Shown: positions 16,533 through 25,130 of the stretch, in pieces
How the letters are laid out: every line of letters begins with the position of its first letter
Position numbering within the stretch: the first letter of the stretch is position 1
Notes under the pieces: generated by a model
Told to the model about the DNA's origin: nothing
The model's database searches: none
The model's input: only the letters and a program-made list of their open reading frames with translations
Origin: Methylobacterium sp. WL119
GTDB lineage: Bacteria > Pseudomonadota > Alphaproteobacteria > Rhizobiales > Beijerinckiaceae
Direction of reading: 5' to 3'
NCBI RefSeq assembly: GCF_008039875.1
Contig: NZ_VRUU01000044.1
Coordinates: 1 to 41,747, forward strand
DNA: 41,747 nt
Translations under genes and position numbers: made by a program

Positions 16533-16857
16533 CCCGGAGCGGCCCGTGCGGTTGCACCTCGGTCCTCTCGACATCCTCGACGGGCCGGCGCCGACGCCGA
16601 TTCTCGTGCGGGGGCATCACCTGATCCTCATGCGGGACGGCGAAAGGCTCGTCGCGGCGGAGCGGGCCTGCCCTCACGAAGGCGCCGACTTGTCGCTCGG
16701 ACGCTGCGCGGCGGGCCGGATCCATTGTCCGAGGCACCTAGCCTCCTTCGACCTCGCATCAGGAGCGGTCTCTCCGGGCTGGTCTTTCCGTGCGCTTCGC
16801 CTCTATCGCGTAGATCAGTCACTTGACGAACTCTGGATAACTATCGATCCGACCTGA
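16525..16857 (+). CDS. Rieske [2Fe-2S] ferredoxin-like protein
   Basis: 110 residues starting at GTG 16525, overlapping the LivF stop by 8 nt. The Rieske cluster motif is complete: C49-P-H51-x16-C68-P-R-H71 (ACPHEGADLSLG, IHCPRHLASFDLASG), typical of small soluble Rieske ferredoxins associated with ring-hydroxylating dioxygenases or nitrite reductases. No oxygenase alpha subunit is encoded nearby. Within this operon it may carry electrons to or from the molybdenum hydroxylase, which is inference from position. It is the last gene of the unit. Confidence 0.9.
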   Translation: MADPERPVRLHLGPLDILDGPAPTPILVRGHHLILMRDGERLVAAERACPHEGADLSLGRCAAGRIHCPRHLASFDLASGAVSPGWSFRALRLYRVDQSLDELWITIDPT

Positions 16858-17274
16858 AGCATGGAATGTACGACGCGGATCTCTAGTAATGGAAACGCGC
16901 CGGACAGTCAGGGCATCCTCGGCCTTCAATCGCCGGCGTTCCGCGAGATGCCGTCGTTGCCCCCGATGCTTTCGACACGCCCGCCGACGCCCAGGCTTGG
17001 AATGAAGCACCCTTCACGGCGGCGGGCCCGCGAGCGATCCGGCGTCATGATGGAGACGTGGGCCGCGACTGCCTCGTGGGGGTCGATCAATGTCGATATG
17101 CCGAGCCGTCGTCCGATGCCGGCGTGAACGACGCTTGAGCCGTTCGGTCCCACGGCGCCGTCAATGGCGGCGGCCCCCACCCGGCACTCATCCGATCCGT
17201 TTCCCGGCCTATATGAGCTGGCTTCAAGGCCCTTCATCCCTGGGCGACATCGAACCAAGCGTTAGGAGAGAGCC
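16858..17274. other. gap without a convincing gene
   Basis: About 415 nt. A minus-strand frame (16926-17258) has GC-rich third positions and reads like protein in the stretch AGIGRRLGISTLIDPHEAVA, but I recognise no family and its start would lie over the promoter and ribosome site of the next gene. It may be a decayed gene. No terminator was seen after the Rieske gene. Confidence 0.4.
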
Positions 17275-18297
17275 ATGCGTGCCGTCACCTACACCGAAGG
17301 TTCACCAATCGCGGCGCCGGGCGCGCTTGTGGACACGACCTTCGCCGATCCCGTCCCCACCGGCCGCGACCTGCTCGTGCGCGTCCACGCCGTCTCCGTG
17401 AACCCGATCGACACCAAGGTGCGGCAGGGGGTCTATCAGCAGGCCTGCACGCCGAAGATTCTCGGCTGGGATGCGGCCGGAATCGTCACGGCCGTCGGTC
17501 CCGAGGCGCGCCTGTTCAAGCCCGGCGACGCGGTGTTCTATGCCGGTGCCCTCGATAGACCTGGCAGCAACGCTACCCTGCAATGCGTGGACGAGCGCCT
17601 GGTCGGGCGGAAGCCCGACACCCTGGGCTTCTCGGCCGCCGCCGCATTGCCGCTCACAGCGCTGACCGCCTGGGAGATGTTGTTCGACCGTCTCGACGTC
17701 TCCAAGCCAGTGCCCGGCGCCGCGACTGCGCTCCTGATCATAGGCGGCGCGGGTGGCGTTGGGTCGATCGCGATTCAGCTCGCCCGGCAGCTTACCGAAC
17801 TGACGGTGATCGCTACCGCGTCGCGCCCCGAGACCGCACAATGGTGCCGGGATCTCGGCGCCCACCACATCGTCGACCATTCCAAGCCGCTCGCCGCCGA
17901 GGTAGCGGCCCTGGGTCTGGTCAGCGTACCGGGCTTCGTGTTTGCGACGACAGGGACCGATGCGCATCTGCCTCAGATCATTCAACTGCTTGCGCCGCAG
18001 GGGCGGCTCGGCCTGATCGACGATCCTGCAACCCTCGACGTGATGCCGCTCAAGCCAAAGAGCCTGTCGCTTCACTGGGAGCTGATGTTCACCCGCTCGC
18101 TGTTCGGAACGGCAGACATGGAGCGGCAGCACGAGATCCTCACCGAGGTCTCCCGCCTGATCGACGCGGGAAAACTCCACAGCACGCTCAATGAGTCGTT
18201 CGGACCTCTCAATGCCACCAACCTCGCGCGGGCTCATGCACTGATCGAGAGCGGTCGCGCGAAGGGCAAAGTCGTTCTGGAAGGCTTCGACGATTAA
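17275..18297 (+). CDS. zinc-type alcohol dehydrogenase / quinone oxidoreductase-like protein (MDR family)
   Basis: 340 residues. The start ATG follows TTAGGAGAG. The N-terminal GroES-like domain has VHAVSVNPIDTKVRQG and ILGWDAAGIVTAVG. The NADPH-binding motif is IIGGAGGVGSIAIQLAR (GGAGGVG at 157-163), followed by DLGAHHIVDHSKPL. The catalytic-zinc Cys/His set of true alcohol dehydrogenases is absent, as in quinone oxidoreductases, and it resembles the zinc-binding alcohol dehydrogenase-like family (adh_fam_1 pattern). A role in reducing quinones or unsaturated carbonyls is likely; the substrate is unknown. It is transcribed alone. Confidence 0.88.
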   Translation: MRAVTYTEGSPIAAPGALVDTTFADPVPTGRDLLVRVHAVSVNPIDTKVRQGVYQQACTPKILGWDAAGIVTAVGPEARLFKPGDAVFYAGALDRPGSNATLQCVDERLVGRKPDTLGFSAAAALPLTALTAWEMLFDRLDVSKPVPGAATALLIIGGAGGVGSIAIQLARQLTELTVIATASRPETAQWCRDLGAHHIVDHSKPLAAEVAALGLVSVPGFVFATTGTDAHLPQIIQLLAPQGRLGLIDDPATLDVMPLKPKSLSLHWELMFTRSLFGTADMERQHEILTEVSRLIDAGKLHSTLNESFGPLNATNLARAHALIESGRAKGKVVLEGFDD

Positions 18298-18300
18298 GCT

Positions 18301-18472
18301 GGCCTGCCCCTGAAAAGTGGTCCTCCCTGAGCGATGTAGGGGATTCATCATGGGTCGGAAGCAGCATACGGCTGGAGAAATCGTCGCGAAGTTGCGTCAG
18401 GTGGATGTCCTGGGGTTGCAAGGCCGCAAGGTTGCCGAAGCAATCCGGTCGATCGAGATAACGGAGGTCACG
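18301..18472 (+). mobile_element. IS3-family insertion sequence, left-end remnant with truncated orfA
   Basis: TGAAAAGTGGTCCTCCCTGA (18311-18330) looks like a terminal inverted repeat just outside an ATG at 18350. The frame gives MGRKQHTAGEIVAKLRQVDV, then LGLQGRKVAEAIRSIEITEVT, the start of an IS3-type OrfA helix-turn-helix protein. Similarity stops abruptly at 18472 and unrelated sequence follows. No orfB and no right end are seen, so the element is dead. Confidence 0.7.
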
Positions 18473-18480
18473 GACTGTCG

Positions 18481-18558
18481 ACGCGCCGGTCGCTGGCGAT
18501 CTCGGCGCTGTCGCTGGCCAACAGCGCCAACCAGGGCATCCTCCAGCTCCTGCGCTGA
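18481..18558 (+). pseudogene. flagellin C-terminal tail (remnant)
   Basis: A 25-codon stretch in a different frame from the IS remnant reads RRSLAISALSLANSANQGIL-QLLR and stops at TGA 18556-18558. It fits the conserved end of alphaproteobacterial flagellins (pattern Q.L...ALSIAN.....IL.L). Everything upstream is missing, so this is the last part of a flagellin gene joined to an IS3 fragment 9 nt away. A GC-rich hairpin follows, as expected after a complete gene end. Confidence 0.55.
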
Positions 18559-18568
18559 GCCGGGTCGG

Positions 18569-18596
18569 GCCAGCGCGGCCGTACCGCCGCGCTGGC
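18569..18596 (+). terminator. hairpin downstream of the flagellin tail
   Basis: Perfect 11-bp stem GCCAGCGCGGC / GCCGCGCTGGC with a 6-nt loop, 10 nt after the stop. No T-run follows, so its efficiency as an intrinsic terminator is uncertain. Confidence 0.5.
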
Positions 18597-18962
18597 TGCC
18601 ACGTGGGAAGGCGCCCGAAGCGGTCGGGCGGCGCAACACACGCCGGTGCGCCGATAGTGTTGAATTCGTCTGTCAGGAGGTCGTCATCACCGTCAAGGCG
18701 CCACGCGAAGTCCCGACGCCTAACCACCGCCTAGCCACGTGCTCCCGCGAACCCGGCCGGAAGTCCGCGTGATGTCCCGGTTGGCGCAGCACAGCACCAG
18801 CATGTCCGAGCGTCTGCATCGGAAGCCGAGGCAAGCCGGGTATGTCAGCCGGGCCGAGTCGGATCCGGAATGACCGTTCGGGGTGGGAAACGTCTGGCTG
18901 CTTTCAGTCGCGTCCGGTCCTCAAGCAGACATTGATCTTGCGGTTGTAGCATGGCGGCTGCT
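18597..18962. other. gap without a convincing gene
   Basis: About 365 nt between the flagellin hairpin and the end of the convergent GGDEF-EAL gene. No reading frame with recognisable protein, no repeat and no RNA gene were seen; probably decayed sequence linked to the IS3/flagellin scar. Confidence 0.4.
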
Positions 18963-21566
18963 TCACGCCGCCTTCCGCGGGGTTTGCTCTCTCATAAAAG
19001 CCAGGGCCTGCTCGGGCGTCATCGGCTTGCCGAACAGGAAACCCTGAACCTCCGTGCATCCCGTTTGGGTCACCAGGGCAAGTTGATCCTCAGTCTCGAC
19101 ACCCTCGGCGGTGATCGCGGTCCCAAGACGTTCGCCGATGCTGACCACGGCGCGGACGATGGCCTGCGCGTCGGGGTCGTCGATCTCGCGTACGAACGAC
19201 CGGTCGATCTTGATCTTGTCGAACGGGAAGCGCCGAAGGTAGCTCAGGCTGGAGTACCCCGTCCCGAAATCGTCCAGGGCGATGCGGACGCCGAGGGACC
19301 GAAGCCTATGCAGGCAGGCGATGACCGCGTCGCCATCCTGGATCATCAGACTCTCTGTGATCTCCAGTTCGAGCCTGTTGGCCGCGAGACCGGAGACCGC
19401 AAGGGCGTTCGCAACGGCCGCTTCAAGGCCGGGCTGCTGGAACTGGACCGCCGAGACGTTGACGGCGATGCGCGCCTGGATCGGCCACGACGCGGCGAAG
19501 CGACAGGCCTCTTCCAGAGCCCAGGTCCCGAGGGGAACCACCAGGCCGGTCTCCTCTGCGATCGGGATGAATTCGGCCGGCGAGACCATCCCGCGGATCG
19601 GATGCGGCCAGCGCATCAAGGCCTCGAAGCCACGGACCTGCCCGTCCGTCAGTGCGACGACGGGTTGGTAATACAGCCGAAACTCCGCCTTGCGATGGGC
19701 GAGATGCATGTCGAACTCAAGCTTGTTCCTGTCCTCCAGGGCTTCGTCCATTCCCTTGGTGTAGACCTGGGAGCTGTTCCGTCCGGCCCCCTTGGCCCGG
19801 TAGAGGGCGAGGTCGGCATGGCGATGCAGGAGATCTACCTCCAGTCCATGTTCCGGTGCGAGCGCGATCCCGATGCTCGCGCCGATGGTCACCACCTGGC
19901 TGCCGAGATGGATCGGTTGGCCGATGGCGTCGATGACGGTCCGTGCGAGCGCCTGCGCGGTCTCAAGCCCGACCCCCGGCAGGATGATCGCGAACTCGTC
20001 CCCGCCGAGGCGCGCGATGACGCCCTCATTCCCGACGGAGTCCCTCAAACGGTCGGCGACGACGCGTAGGAGCCTGTCCCCGGCATGGTGTCCGAGCGTG
20101 TCGTTGACGGTCTTGAAGCGGTCGAGGTCGAGGCAGAGCAGCGCGGCTTGACCGTTTCCGAGATCCGCGAGGGATCTTTCGAGCGTCGCGTGGAAGACCA
20201 CGCGATTGGGTAGGTCGGTGAGGTTGTCGTGACTCGCGACGTGGGCGATGCGCGCCTCGGAGACTTTTCGATCCGTGATGTCGATCTGGAGGCCGACGCA
20301 GCGGACGGGCTCGCCGGCCGCGTCGTCGAGCATGCGACCGAAAGACTGCATCCATCGCGGTTCGGCCGGGACCGCAGGATTGGCGATGCGGAACTCGCAG
20401 CTGTACGTGGTCCGATCGGCTATGGCGCGCTTTACCTCGTCCCAGACCTTAGGAAGGTCGTCGGGATGGACCTGCACCTTCCAATCGGCCAGCGGGATCT
20501 CCATCGCGTCCTGGCCGACCGGTACCGGAAGGTTGTGCATGCGGGCGCTCATCGATGAGAGCCGGACGACGTCGTCGCGCATGTCCCACTCCCAGATGCC
20601 CGCCTCGGCCGCCTCCTGGGCGAGACGCAGGAGGTCTCCGGTCGCCTTCAGCGCGGTCTGTGCCGCGATGATGTGGTCGATATCGAGCGCCGTACCGAGC
20701 CACTCGATCACCTCTCCGCTGCGCTTCAGCGGGATCATGACGATCCGGTGCCAGCGGTAGTCGCCGTCATGCCGCCTGAGGCGACCTTCGAGTTCGAAAG
20801 CCTGCTTGCTCGAGACCGCGGCCTCCCAGGCGCTCGACATGCGGTCGACGTCACCCGGATGGTTGCGGCTGTGGGCCCGGCCGCGCGAACCGTCGGCCTC
20901 GCCGTAGTAGGCACGGAAGCTCGCGTTCCGGTAGGCGGTGACGCGGTCCTCGGGCGAGACGGTCCACACCATCTGCGGCAGGGCATCGGCGAGTGAGGCG
21001 TAGCGGGATCGGGCGTCGCGCAACGCATCATCGGTATCCGCCAGCGTCGCCGCCACGCGGCGATGCTCGGTACGATCCTGGTAGACGCGCAGGTTCGCGG
21101 TCACGACCTCGGCCAGGTCGCGGAGCTGGCGGCCCTGCTCGCTCGAGAAGCGTCGCGGCTCGGTATCGATGATGCAGAGTGATCCGACGCGGATGCCGGA
21201 CCTCAGGATCAGCGGTGCGCCGGCATAGAAGCGGATGCCCGGCTCCCCCGTGACCAGGGGGTTCGACTTGAACCGGGCATCGTCACGGGCATCCTCGACG
21301 ATGAGGACCTCGTCGGCCTGGATGGTATGGTTGCAGAATGCGACGTCCCGGGACGTTGCGTCGTGGCTCAGCCCGCAGCGCGCCTTGAACCACTGGCGGT
21401 CTTCGTCGAGGAGCGAGACTAGGGCAATCGGCATTCCGAACAAGACCTGCGCCGTACGGCAGATCGCATCGAACTGGGTCTCCGGTGCGGTATCAAGGAT
21501 GTTCAGGTCACGCAGGGCGGCAAGGCGCTCGGCCTCATTGGAAGATCGCAACAAGGGGGTGTTCAT
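18963..21566 (-). CDS. GAF-PAS-PAS-GGDEF-EAL cyclic-di-GMP turnover protein
   Basis: 867 residues from ATG 21566, preceded by GGAG at 9 nt; an in-frame ATG at 21614 lacks such a site. Domains: GAF (about 20-165, FCNHTIQADEVLIVEDARDD), PAS 1 (about 188-300), PAS 2 (about 315-430, ending in the PAC-like RCVGLQIDITDRK), GGDEF (about 440-605) and EAL (about 615-860). The cyclase site is canonical (RLGGDEFAII, GGDEF at 521-525) and no RxxD inhibitory site precedes it. The EAL site keeps GFEALMRW, NVSAVQFQQ, LEITESLM, DDFGTGYSSLSYL, KIDRSFV and AEGVET, so the phosphodiesterase could also be active. No membrane segment, so a cytoplasmic sensor. Confidence 0.93.
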   Translation of the reverse strand: MNTPLLRSSNEAERLAALRDLNILDTAPETQFDAICRTAQVLFGMPIALVSLLDEDRQWFKARCGLSHDATSRDVAFCNHTIQADEVLIVEDARDDARFKSNPLVTGEPGIRFYAGAPLILRSGIRVGSLCIIDTEPRRFSSEQGRQLRDLAEVVTANLRVYQDRTEHRRVAATLADTDDALRDARSRYASLADALPQMVWTVSPEDRVTAYRNASFRAYYGEADGSRGRAHSRNHPGDVDRMSSAWEAAVSSKQAFELEGRLRRHDGDYRWHRIVMIPLKRSGEVIEWLGTALDIDHIIAAQTALKATGDLLRLAQEAAEAGIWEWDMRDDVVRLSSMSARMHNLPVPVGQDAMEIPLADWKVQVHPDDLPKVWDEVKRAIADRTTYSCEFRIANPAVPAEPRWMQSFGRMLDDAAGEPVRCVGLQIDITDRKVSEARIAHVASHDNLTDLPNRVVFHATLERSLADLGNGQAALLCLDLDRFKTVNDTLGHHAGDRLLRVVADRLRDSVGNEGVIARLGGDEFAIILPGVGLETAQALARTVIDAIGQPIHLGSQVVTIGASIGIALAPEHGLEVDLLHRHADLALYRAKGAGRNSSQVYTKGMDEALEDRNKLEFDMHLAHRKAEFRLYYQPVVALTDGQVRGFEALMRWPHPIRGMVSPAEFIPIAEETGLVVPLGTWALEEACRFAASWPIQARIAVNVSAVQFQQPGLEAAVANALAVSGLAANRLELEITESLMIQDGDAVIACLHRLRSLGVRIALDDFGTGYSSLSYLRRFPFDKIKIDRSFVREIDDPDAQAIVRAVVSIGERLGTAITAEGVETEDQLALVTQTGCTEVQGFLFGKPMTPEQALAFMREQTPRKAA

Positions 21567-21614
21567 CAGCGTGAACTCCAGGATCGGGCGATCCACCATT
21601 TTTGAAACCAACAT

Positions 21615-22417
21615 TTACGCGATGTCTCGCTCACGGCGGCTTAATCGATCCTTAATCCTGCCTGGATCGCTGCCGACAATTGTACGCCGAGAACAGACCT
21701 ATCCCCGAGTCACAGCCCTCTTGAGCCCGCCTGCGAACGAAAGGTGCCAGCGGCGGCTTAACCCCTTCACGCTCAGGGACATTCGCGGGATCTTCGTCGG
21801 GCGAACAGGGCGTCGTTTCGATTGGGCCCGGCTTCGTCGGAGAGCCACATGTTTTCTTACCCGGCGTGAAGGGGATGATACTGGTCTCAGTATCCGCTAG
21901 GGGAAGAAGGAAGTTAGATCTCTTCTAAGACACCTTGCTCGTTCCTCCGCCGCATCCTCGTCGACGTCGCCATCGCTCACGAAATATCGCTTGCGGTACA
22001 CCAGCTCCTTGATCGCTTCCTGACTGTGTCCAAGCTCTGGATCTGCCCATGCTGGTAGGGCTCCTAGACCAAATCGGCACTGATCCAGAGCGTGATGTCG
22101 CTCACACGCATCGTTACGCGATCCGGCAGGATGTCCCAGGCCTCCTGAGCGAAACGCCGATAGCGATCGAATGATCGCACACGGAAGAGGCACTTCTTTT
22201 CCGGTTCGAACGCGGCCGCGGACGGGCGAACGGTCATTGCTGGGTTCGCTGCTGCAAGGACGGCAGTTGGCCGAATGACCGCTTTCGGGCCCGGCGCGAG
22301 CAGCCTTGAGCGGCGAGTTTGGGTCGACGGTGGAACATCCGCTTCGGGACGAAGGACCAAAGTCTGGTCGCCAGCCCAAACGCCCCTCGTGAATGGGTAC
22401 CAAGCGTCAGGTTTCGC
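21615..22417. other. gap with only doubtful small frames
   Basis: About 800 nt between the GGDEF-EAL and ligD genes. The best candidates are two short minus-strand frames: 22064-22237 (57 codons, reading ...SFDRYRRFAQEAWDILPD... and ending ITLWISADLV) and an open stretch ending at TAG 21897 (reading ADPELGHSQEAIKELVY, then RKRYFVSDGDVDEDAAEERA). Both look protein-like in composition but have no convincing ribosome sites, and I recognise no family. They could be one small gene pair or decayed remnants. Confidence 0.35.
21762..21874. repeat. 11-bp inverted repeat flanking a 91-nt segment
   Basis: CCCCTTCACGC (21762-21772) and GCGTGAAGGGG (21864-21874) are exact reverse complements. Spacing and size would suit a small non-coding element or a long-range RNA hairpin, but no target duplication is obvious and chance cannot be excluded. 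Confidence 0.3.
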
Positions 22418-24925
22418 CTACGAGGTCCGTCGACGGGGTCGGCGCCCAGCAACCTCGAGCGGACGAGCCGCGCGTTCGAACCCAGTCCAGGGATCGCGCT
22501 GTAATGCGGACAGGCGCCCCAGCAGGCTTGTAACGTCGAAGCGCGCCCCGGAGCCGAGCGACGGAAGTTCGCTCCAATCGATGGGAACGGATACGGGCGC
22601 CCCGGGGCGCGCCCGGGTGGAGAAGGCCGCGACGGCGGTCGCGCCTTGCTGGTTGCGCAGGTAGTCCACGTAAATCCGTCCCTCCCTGGCCTTCCTCGAC
22701 ACGGTCGCGACGAAGCTGTCGGGGACGTCCTTCGCCATCTCGGATGCGATGCGCTTCGCGAAGGCCTTGGCCTCGTCCCAGCCGACCTTCGGCTCGATCG
22801 GCACGATGACGTGCAGCCCCTTGCCGCCGGTGGTCTTCACGAAGCTGGCGAGGCCCGAGGCCGACATCCGCTCGCGCACCTCCAGCGCGCCGGCGACGAG
22901 ATCGTCCCACGCGACGCCGTCGCCCGGATCCAGGTCGAACACCAGCCGGTCCGGCCGATTCGGGTCCGAGACCGTCGCCCCCCATGGATGGATCTCCAGC
23001 ACGCTCGACTGGACGAGGGCGCGAAGGCCATCCCGATCCCGGATCACGACGGTGTTCTCCCCGTCCACGGACCGGATATGGCGGTCGTCGAGACCGGCCC
23101 AGGCGTGTTTCTGGTAGAAGCAGGATCCGAGGCCATCCGGGCACCGGAGAAGCGATAGCGGCCGGTCGACGACGTGCGGCAGGATTCGGTCGGCAACCTC
23201 TTCGTAATACTCGGCGAGACCCTCCTTGGTCAGGCCGACGTCGGGCCAGAGCACGCGATCCGGATGCGTCAGCGGCGTGGCCTTCACCGGCGGCTTCCGC
23301 ATACGAGGCTTCGCGGCCGCGGCCCCCTTCTCCCGTACGACCTCCTCAGGCCGCACGTCGCTCCGGAGGGTCTTGAAGGACGCGTGCCGAAGCTGGCGGT
23401 CGCCCGTCCACCCGCGGAACGTGACCTCGCAGACGAGCCGGGTCTCGACCCAGCGGGCGTTGCGGCGCGCCGGCGGCGGCAGCTCGGCCGCGAAGGGCGC
23501 CGCCGGGATGCGCAGCGGTTCCAGCTGCGTCCAGAGATCCCGCGCAACCGCGTCGCGGAAGCCGGTGCCGACCCGCCCGACGTGGACGAGGGTGCCGTCC
23601 TCGTGCGTCCCGAGGATCAACGACCCGACGGACCTGGACGCGGTGGTCGACGGCATGTAGCCGGCGACGACGAACTCCTTCGACAAGCTGCATTTGATCT
23701 TGCGCCAGGCATCGGTCCGGCCCGAGCGGTGGGGCGCGTCAGCGCGCTTGGCGACGATGCCTTCCAGTCCGAGCCTGCAGGCGTGGCGCGCCATGGCCTC
23801 GCCATCGGCGATGAGATGCTCGCTGAACCGGATGGGGCCGCCCGGCGGGGCGTCGTCGAGGACCTGCAGCAGCAGGTCCTTGCGTTCGGTCAGGGGCAGG
23901 GCACGCAGATCCCTGCCGTCGAGGTAGAGCAGATCGAAGGCGTAGACGACCGCCGATCCCGTATCGCCGGCGGCGAGCGCCTGTTGCAGGGCGGAGAAGC
24001 TGGAGACCCCGCTCTCCGTCTCGACGACGATTTCGGCGTCGATCAGGGCCGAGGGCAGCTTCATACCCTTCAGGGCCTGGGCCGCGGCTTCGAACTTCGC
24101 GGTCCAGTCGAGGCCCGAGCGCGTCAGAAGCTTCACCGAGCCGCCGTCGATGCGGGCCTGCATGCGGTAGCCATCGTGCTTGATCTCGTACAGCCAGCCG
24201 TCGCCGGTGGGTACGTCGTCGACGAGGGTCGCGAGCGCGGGTTCGACGAAGGGCGGCAGGATCGCCTGGCGGGCCCCCTTGGAGCGGCTCGCGGGCGGCT
24301 TCGTCCTCCTCTCGGCGGCGACCTCGGCGCGGGCCGCATGATCGGCTCTGACGACCCCGCCCTCGGCGAGATCCCGGTTGGTCCGGCCCGACAGGACCGA
24401 GGCCTCGTGCTCGACGAGGATGTCGCCGTCGCGGCGGGCGTGCTCGTCGTCGGCCTTCACCAGCAACCAGGGCTGCTTCTTCTCGCCGCCGCGGCCCTTC
24501 ATGCGCACGAGATGCCATCGGCCCACGAGCCTTTCGCCGTGCAGGGCGAATTCGAGGTGCCCCTTCGCCAGTCCAACGGACGGATCACCCATGGGCTCCC
24601 AGGAACCGGTGTCCCAGACGATCATGGTCCCACCGCCATACTGGCCCTTCGGGATCGCGCCCTCCCAGGCCAGATAGTCGACCGGGTGATCCTCCGTCTG
24701 GACCGCGAGCCGCTTCTCGGCGGGCGACAGGCTCGGTCCGCGCGTCACCGCCCAGCTCTTGAGCACCCCGTCCATCTCGAGCCGCAGGTCGTAGTGGAGG
24801 CGCCGCGCGTCGTGCTTCTGGACGACGAACCGCGCCTTCGCCGCCTTGCGGCCGCGCTTGCCCTTGGGCTCGGGCGAGGCCTCGAAATCCCGCTTGTCCC
24901 GATAGGATCTGAGCAGCTCGGTCAT
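22418..24925 (-). CDS. ligD: multifunctional ATP-dependent DNA ligase D (NHEJ)
   Basis: 835 residues from ATG 24925, with AGGA just upstream; the longer open frame crosses the divergent ku promoter. Order phosphoesterase-ligase-polymerase. The 3'-phosphoesterase (about 30-145) has ARRLHYDLRLEMDGVLKSWA and GAIPKGQYGGGTMIVWD. The ligase (about 220-520) has the nucleotidyl-lysine motif YEIKHDGYRMQ (K249), DAEIVVE and GLEGIVAKR. The primase/polymerase (about 550-815) has LTHPDRVLWPDVGLTK, RCPDGLGSCFYQKHAW, the metal site VFDLDPGDGV (D664, D666) and TTGGKGLHVIVP. It fills in and seals double-strand breaks recruited by Ku, which is encoded divergently next to it. Confidence 0.97.
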   Translation of the reverse strand: MTELLRSYRDKRDFEASPEPKGKRGRKAAKARFVVQKHDARRLHYDLRLEMDGVLKSWAVTRGPSLSPAEKRLAVQTEDHPVDYLAWEGAIPKGQYGGGTMIVWDTGSWEPMGDPSVGLAKGHLEFALHGERLVGRWHLVRMKGRGGEKKQPWLLVKADDEHARRDGDILVEHEASVLSGRTNRDLAEGGVVRADHAARAEVAAERRTKPPASRSKGARQAILPPFVEPALATLVDDVPTGDGWLYEIKHDGYRMQARIDGGSVKLLTRSGLDWTAKFEAAAQALKGMKLPSALIDAEIVVETESGVSSFSALQQALAAGDTGSAVVYAFDLLYLDGRDLRALPLTERKDLLLQVLDDAPPGGPIRFSEHLIADGEAMARHACRLGLEGIVAKRADAPHRSGRTDAWRKIKCSLSKEFVVAGYMPSTTASRSVGSLILGTHEDGTLVHVGRVGTGFRDAVARDLWTQLEPLRIPAAPFAAELPPPARRNARWVETRLVCEVTFRGWTGDRQLRHASFKTLRSDVRPEEVVREKGAAAAKPRMRKPPVKATPLTHPDRVLWPDVGLTKEGLAEYYEEVADRILPHVVDRPLSLLRCPDGLGSCFYQKHAWAGLDDRHIRSVDGENTVVIRDRDGLRALVQSSVLEIHPWGATVSDPNRPDRLVFDLDPGDGVAWDDLVAGALEVRERMSASGLASFVKTTGGKGLHVIVPIEPKVGWDEAKAFAKRIASEMAKDVPDSFVATVSRKAREGRIYVDYLRNQQGATAVAAFSTRARPGAPVSVPIDWSELPSLGSGARFDVTSLLGRLSALQRDPWTGFERAARPLEVAGRRPRRRTS

Positions 24926-24935
24926 CGTCCTGTGA

Positions 24936-24960
24936 GAACCGGAACGGCCCGTTCGGGTTC
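24936..24960. promoter_or_regulatory. near-perfect 25-bp palindrome in the ligD leader
   Basis: Arms GAACCgGAACGG and CCGTTCgGGTTC are reverse complements except for one mismatched pair, around a single central base. It lies 10 nt upstream of the ligD start, so it could be an operator or, in the mRNA, a hairpin next to the ribosome site. The half-sites are GTTC-N2-GTTC, not the LexA spacing GTTC-N7-GTTC. Confidence 0.5.
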
Positions 24961-25004
24961 CTGGGCCGACTCCTTCGACAGGGCCATCTACAATAATGGG
25001 CAGG

Positions 25005-25027
25005 TTATCCACAGCTGCGCCTGTGGA
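25005..25027. promoter_or_regulatory. DnaA-box-like sequence within a hairpin, ligD-ku intergenic region
   Basis: TTATCCACA (25005-25013) equals the DnaA box consensus. TCCACAG (25008-25014) pairs with CTGTGGA (25021-25027) around a 6-nt loop. It sits in the middle of the divergent ligD-ku promoter region. A lone box is not evidence of an origin; a regulatory role is possible. Confidence 0.4.
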
Positions 25028-25130
25028 GGAACGAGTCGAGTTGGACCCTCGTTGAACCGTCAAGCTCCCGACCTTCGCGGCGCGAAGGCATCGGCGGCCG
25101 GAAATACTTCGACGGACACAGGAGACGGAC

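Noticed and set aside
24936..24960. LexA box at ligD
   Set aside because: GTTC units are spaced by 2 nt, not 7, so it does not fit the alphaproteobacterial LexA consensus.
25005..25013. Replication origin suggested by a DnaA box
   Set aside because: A single box without a cluster, AT-rich unwinding element, rep or dnaA/parAB genes does not support an origin.
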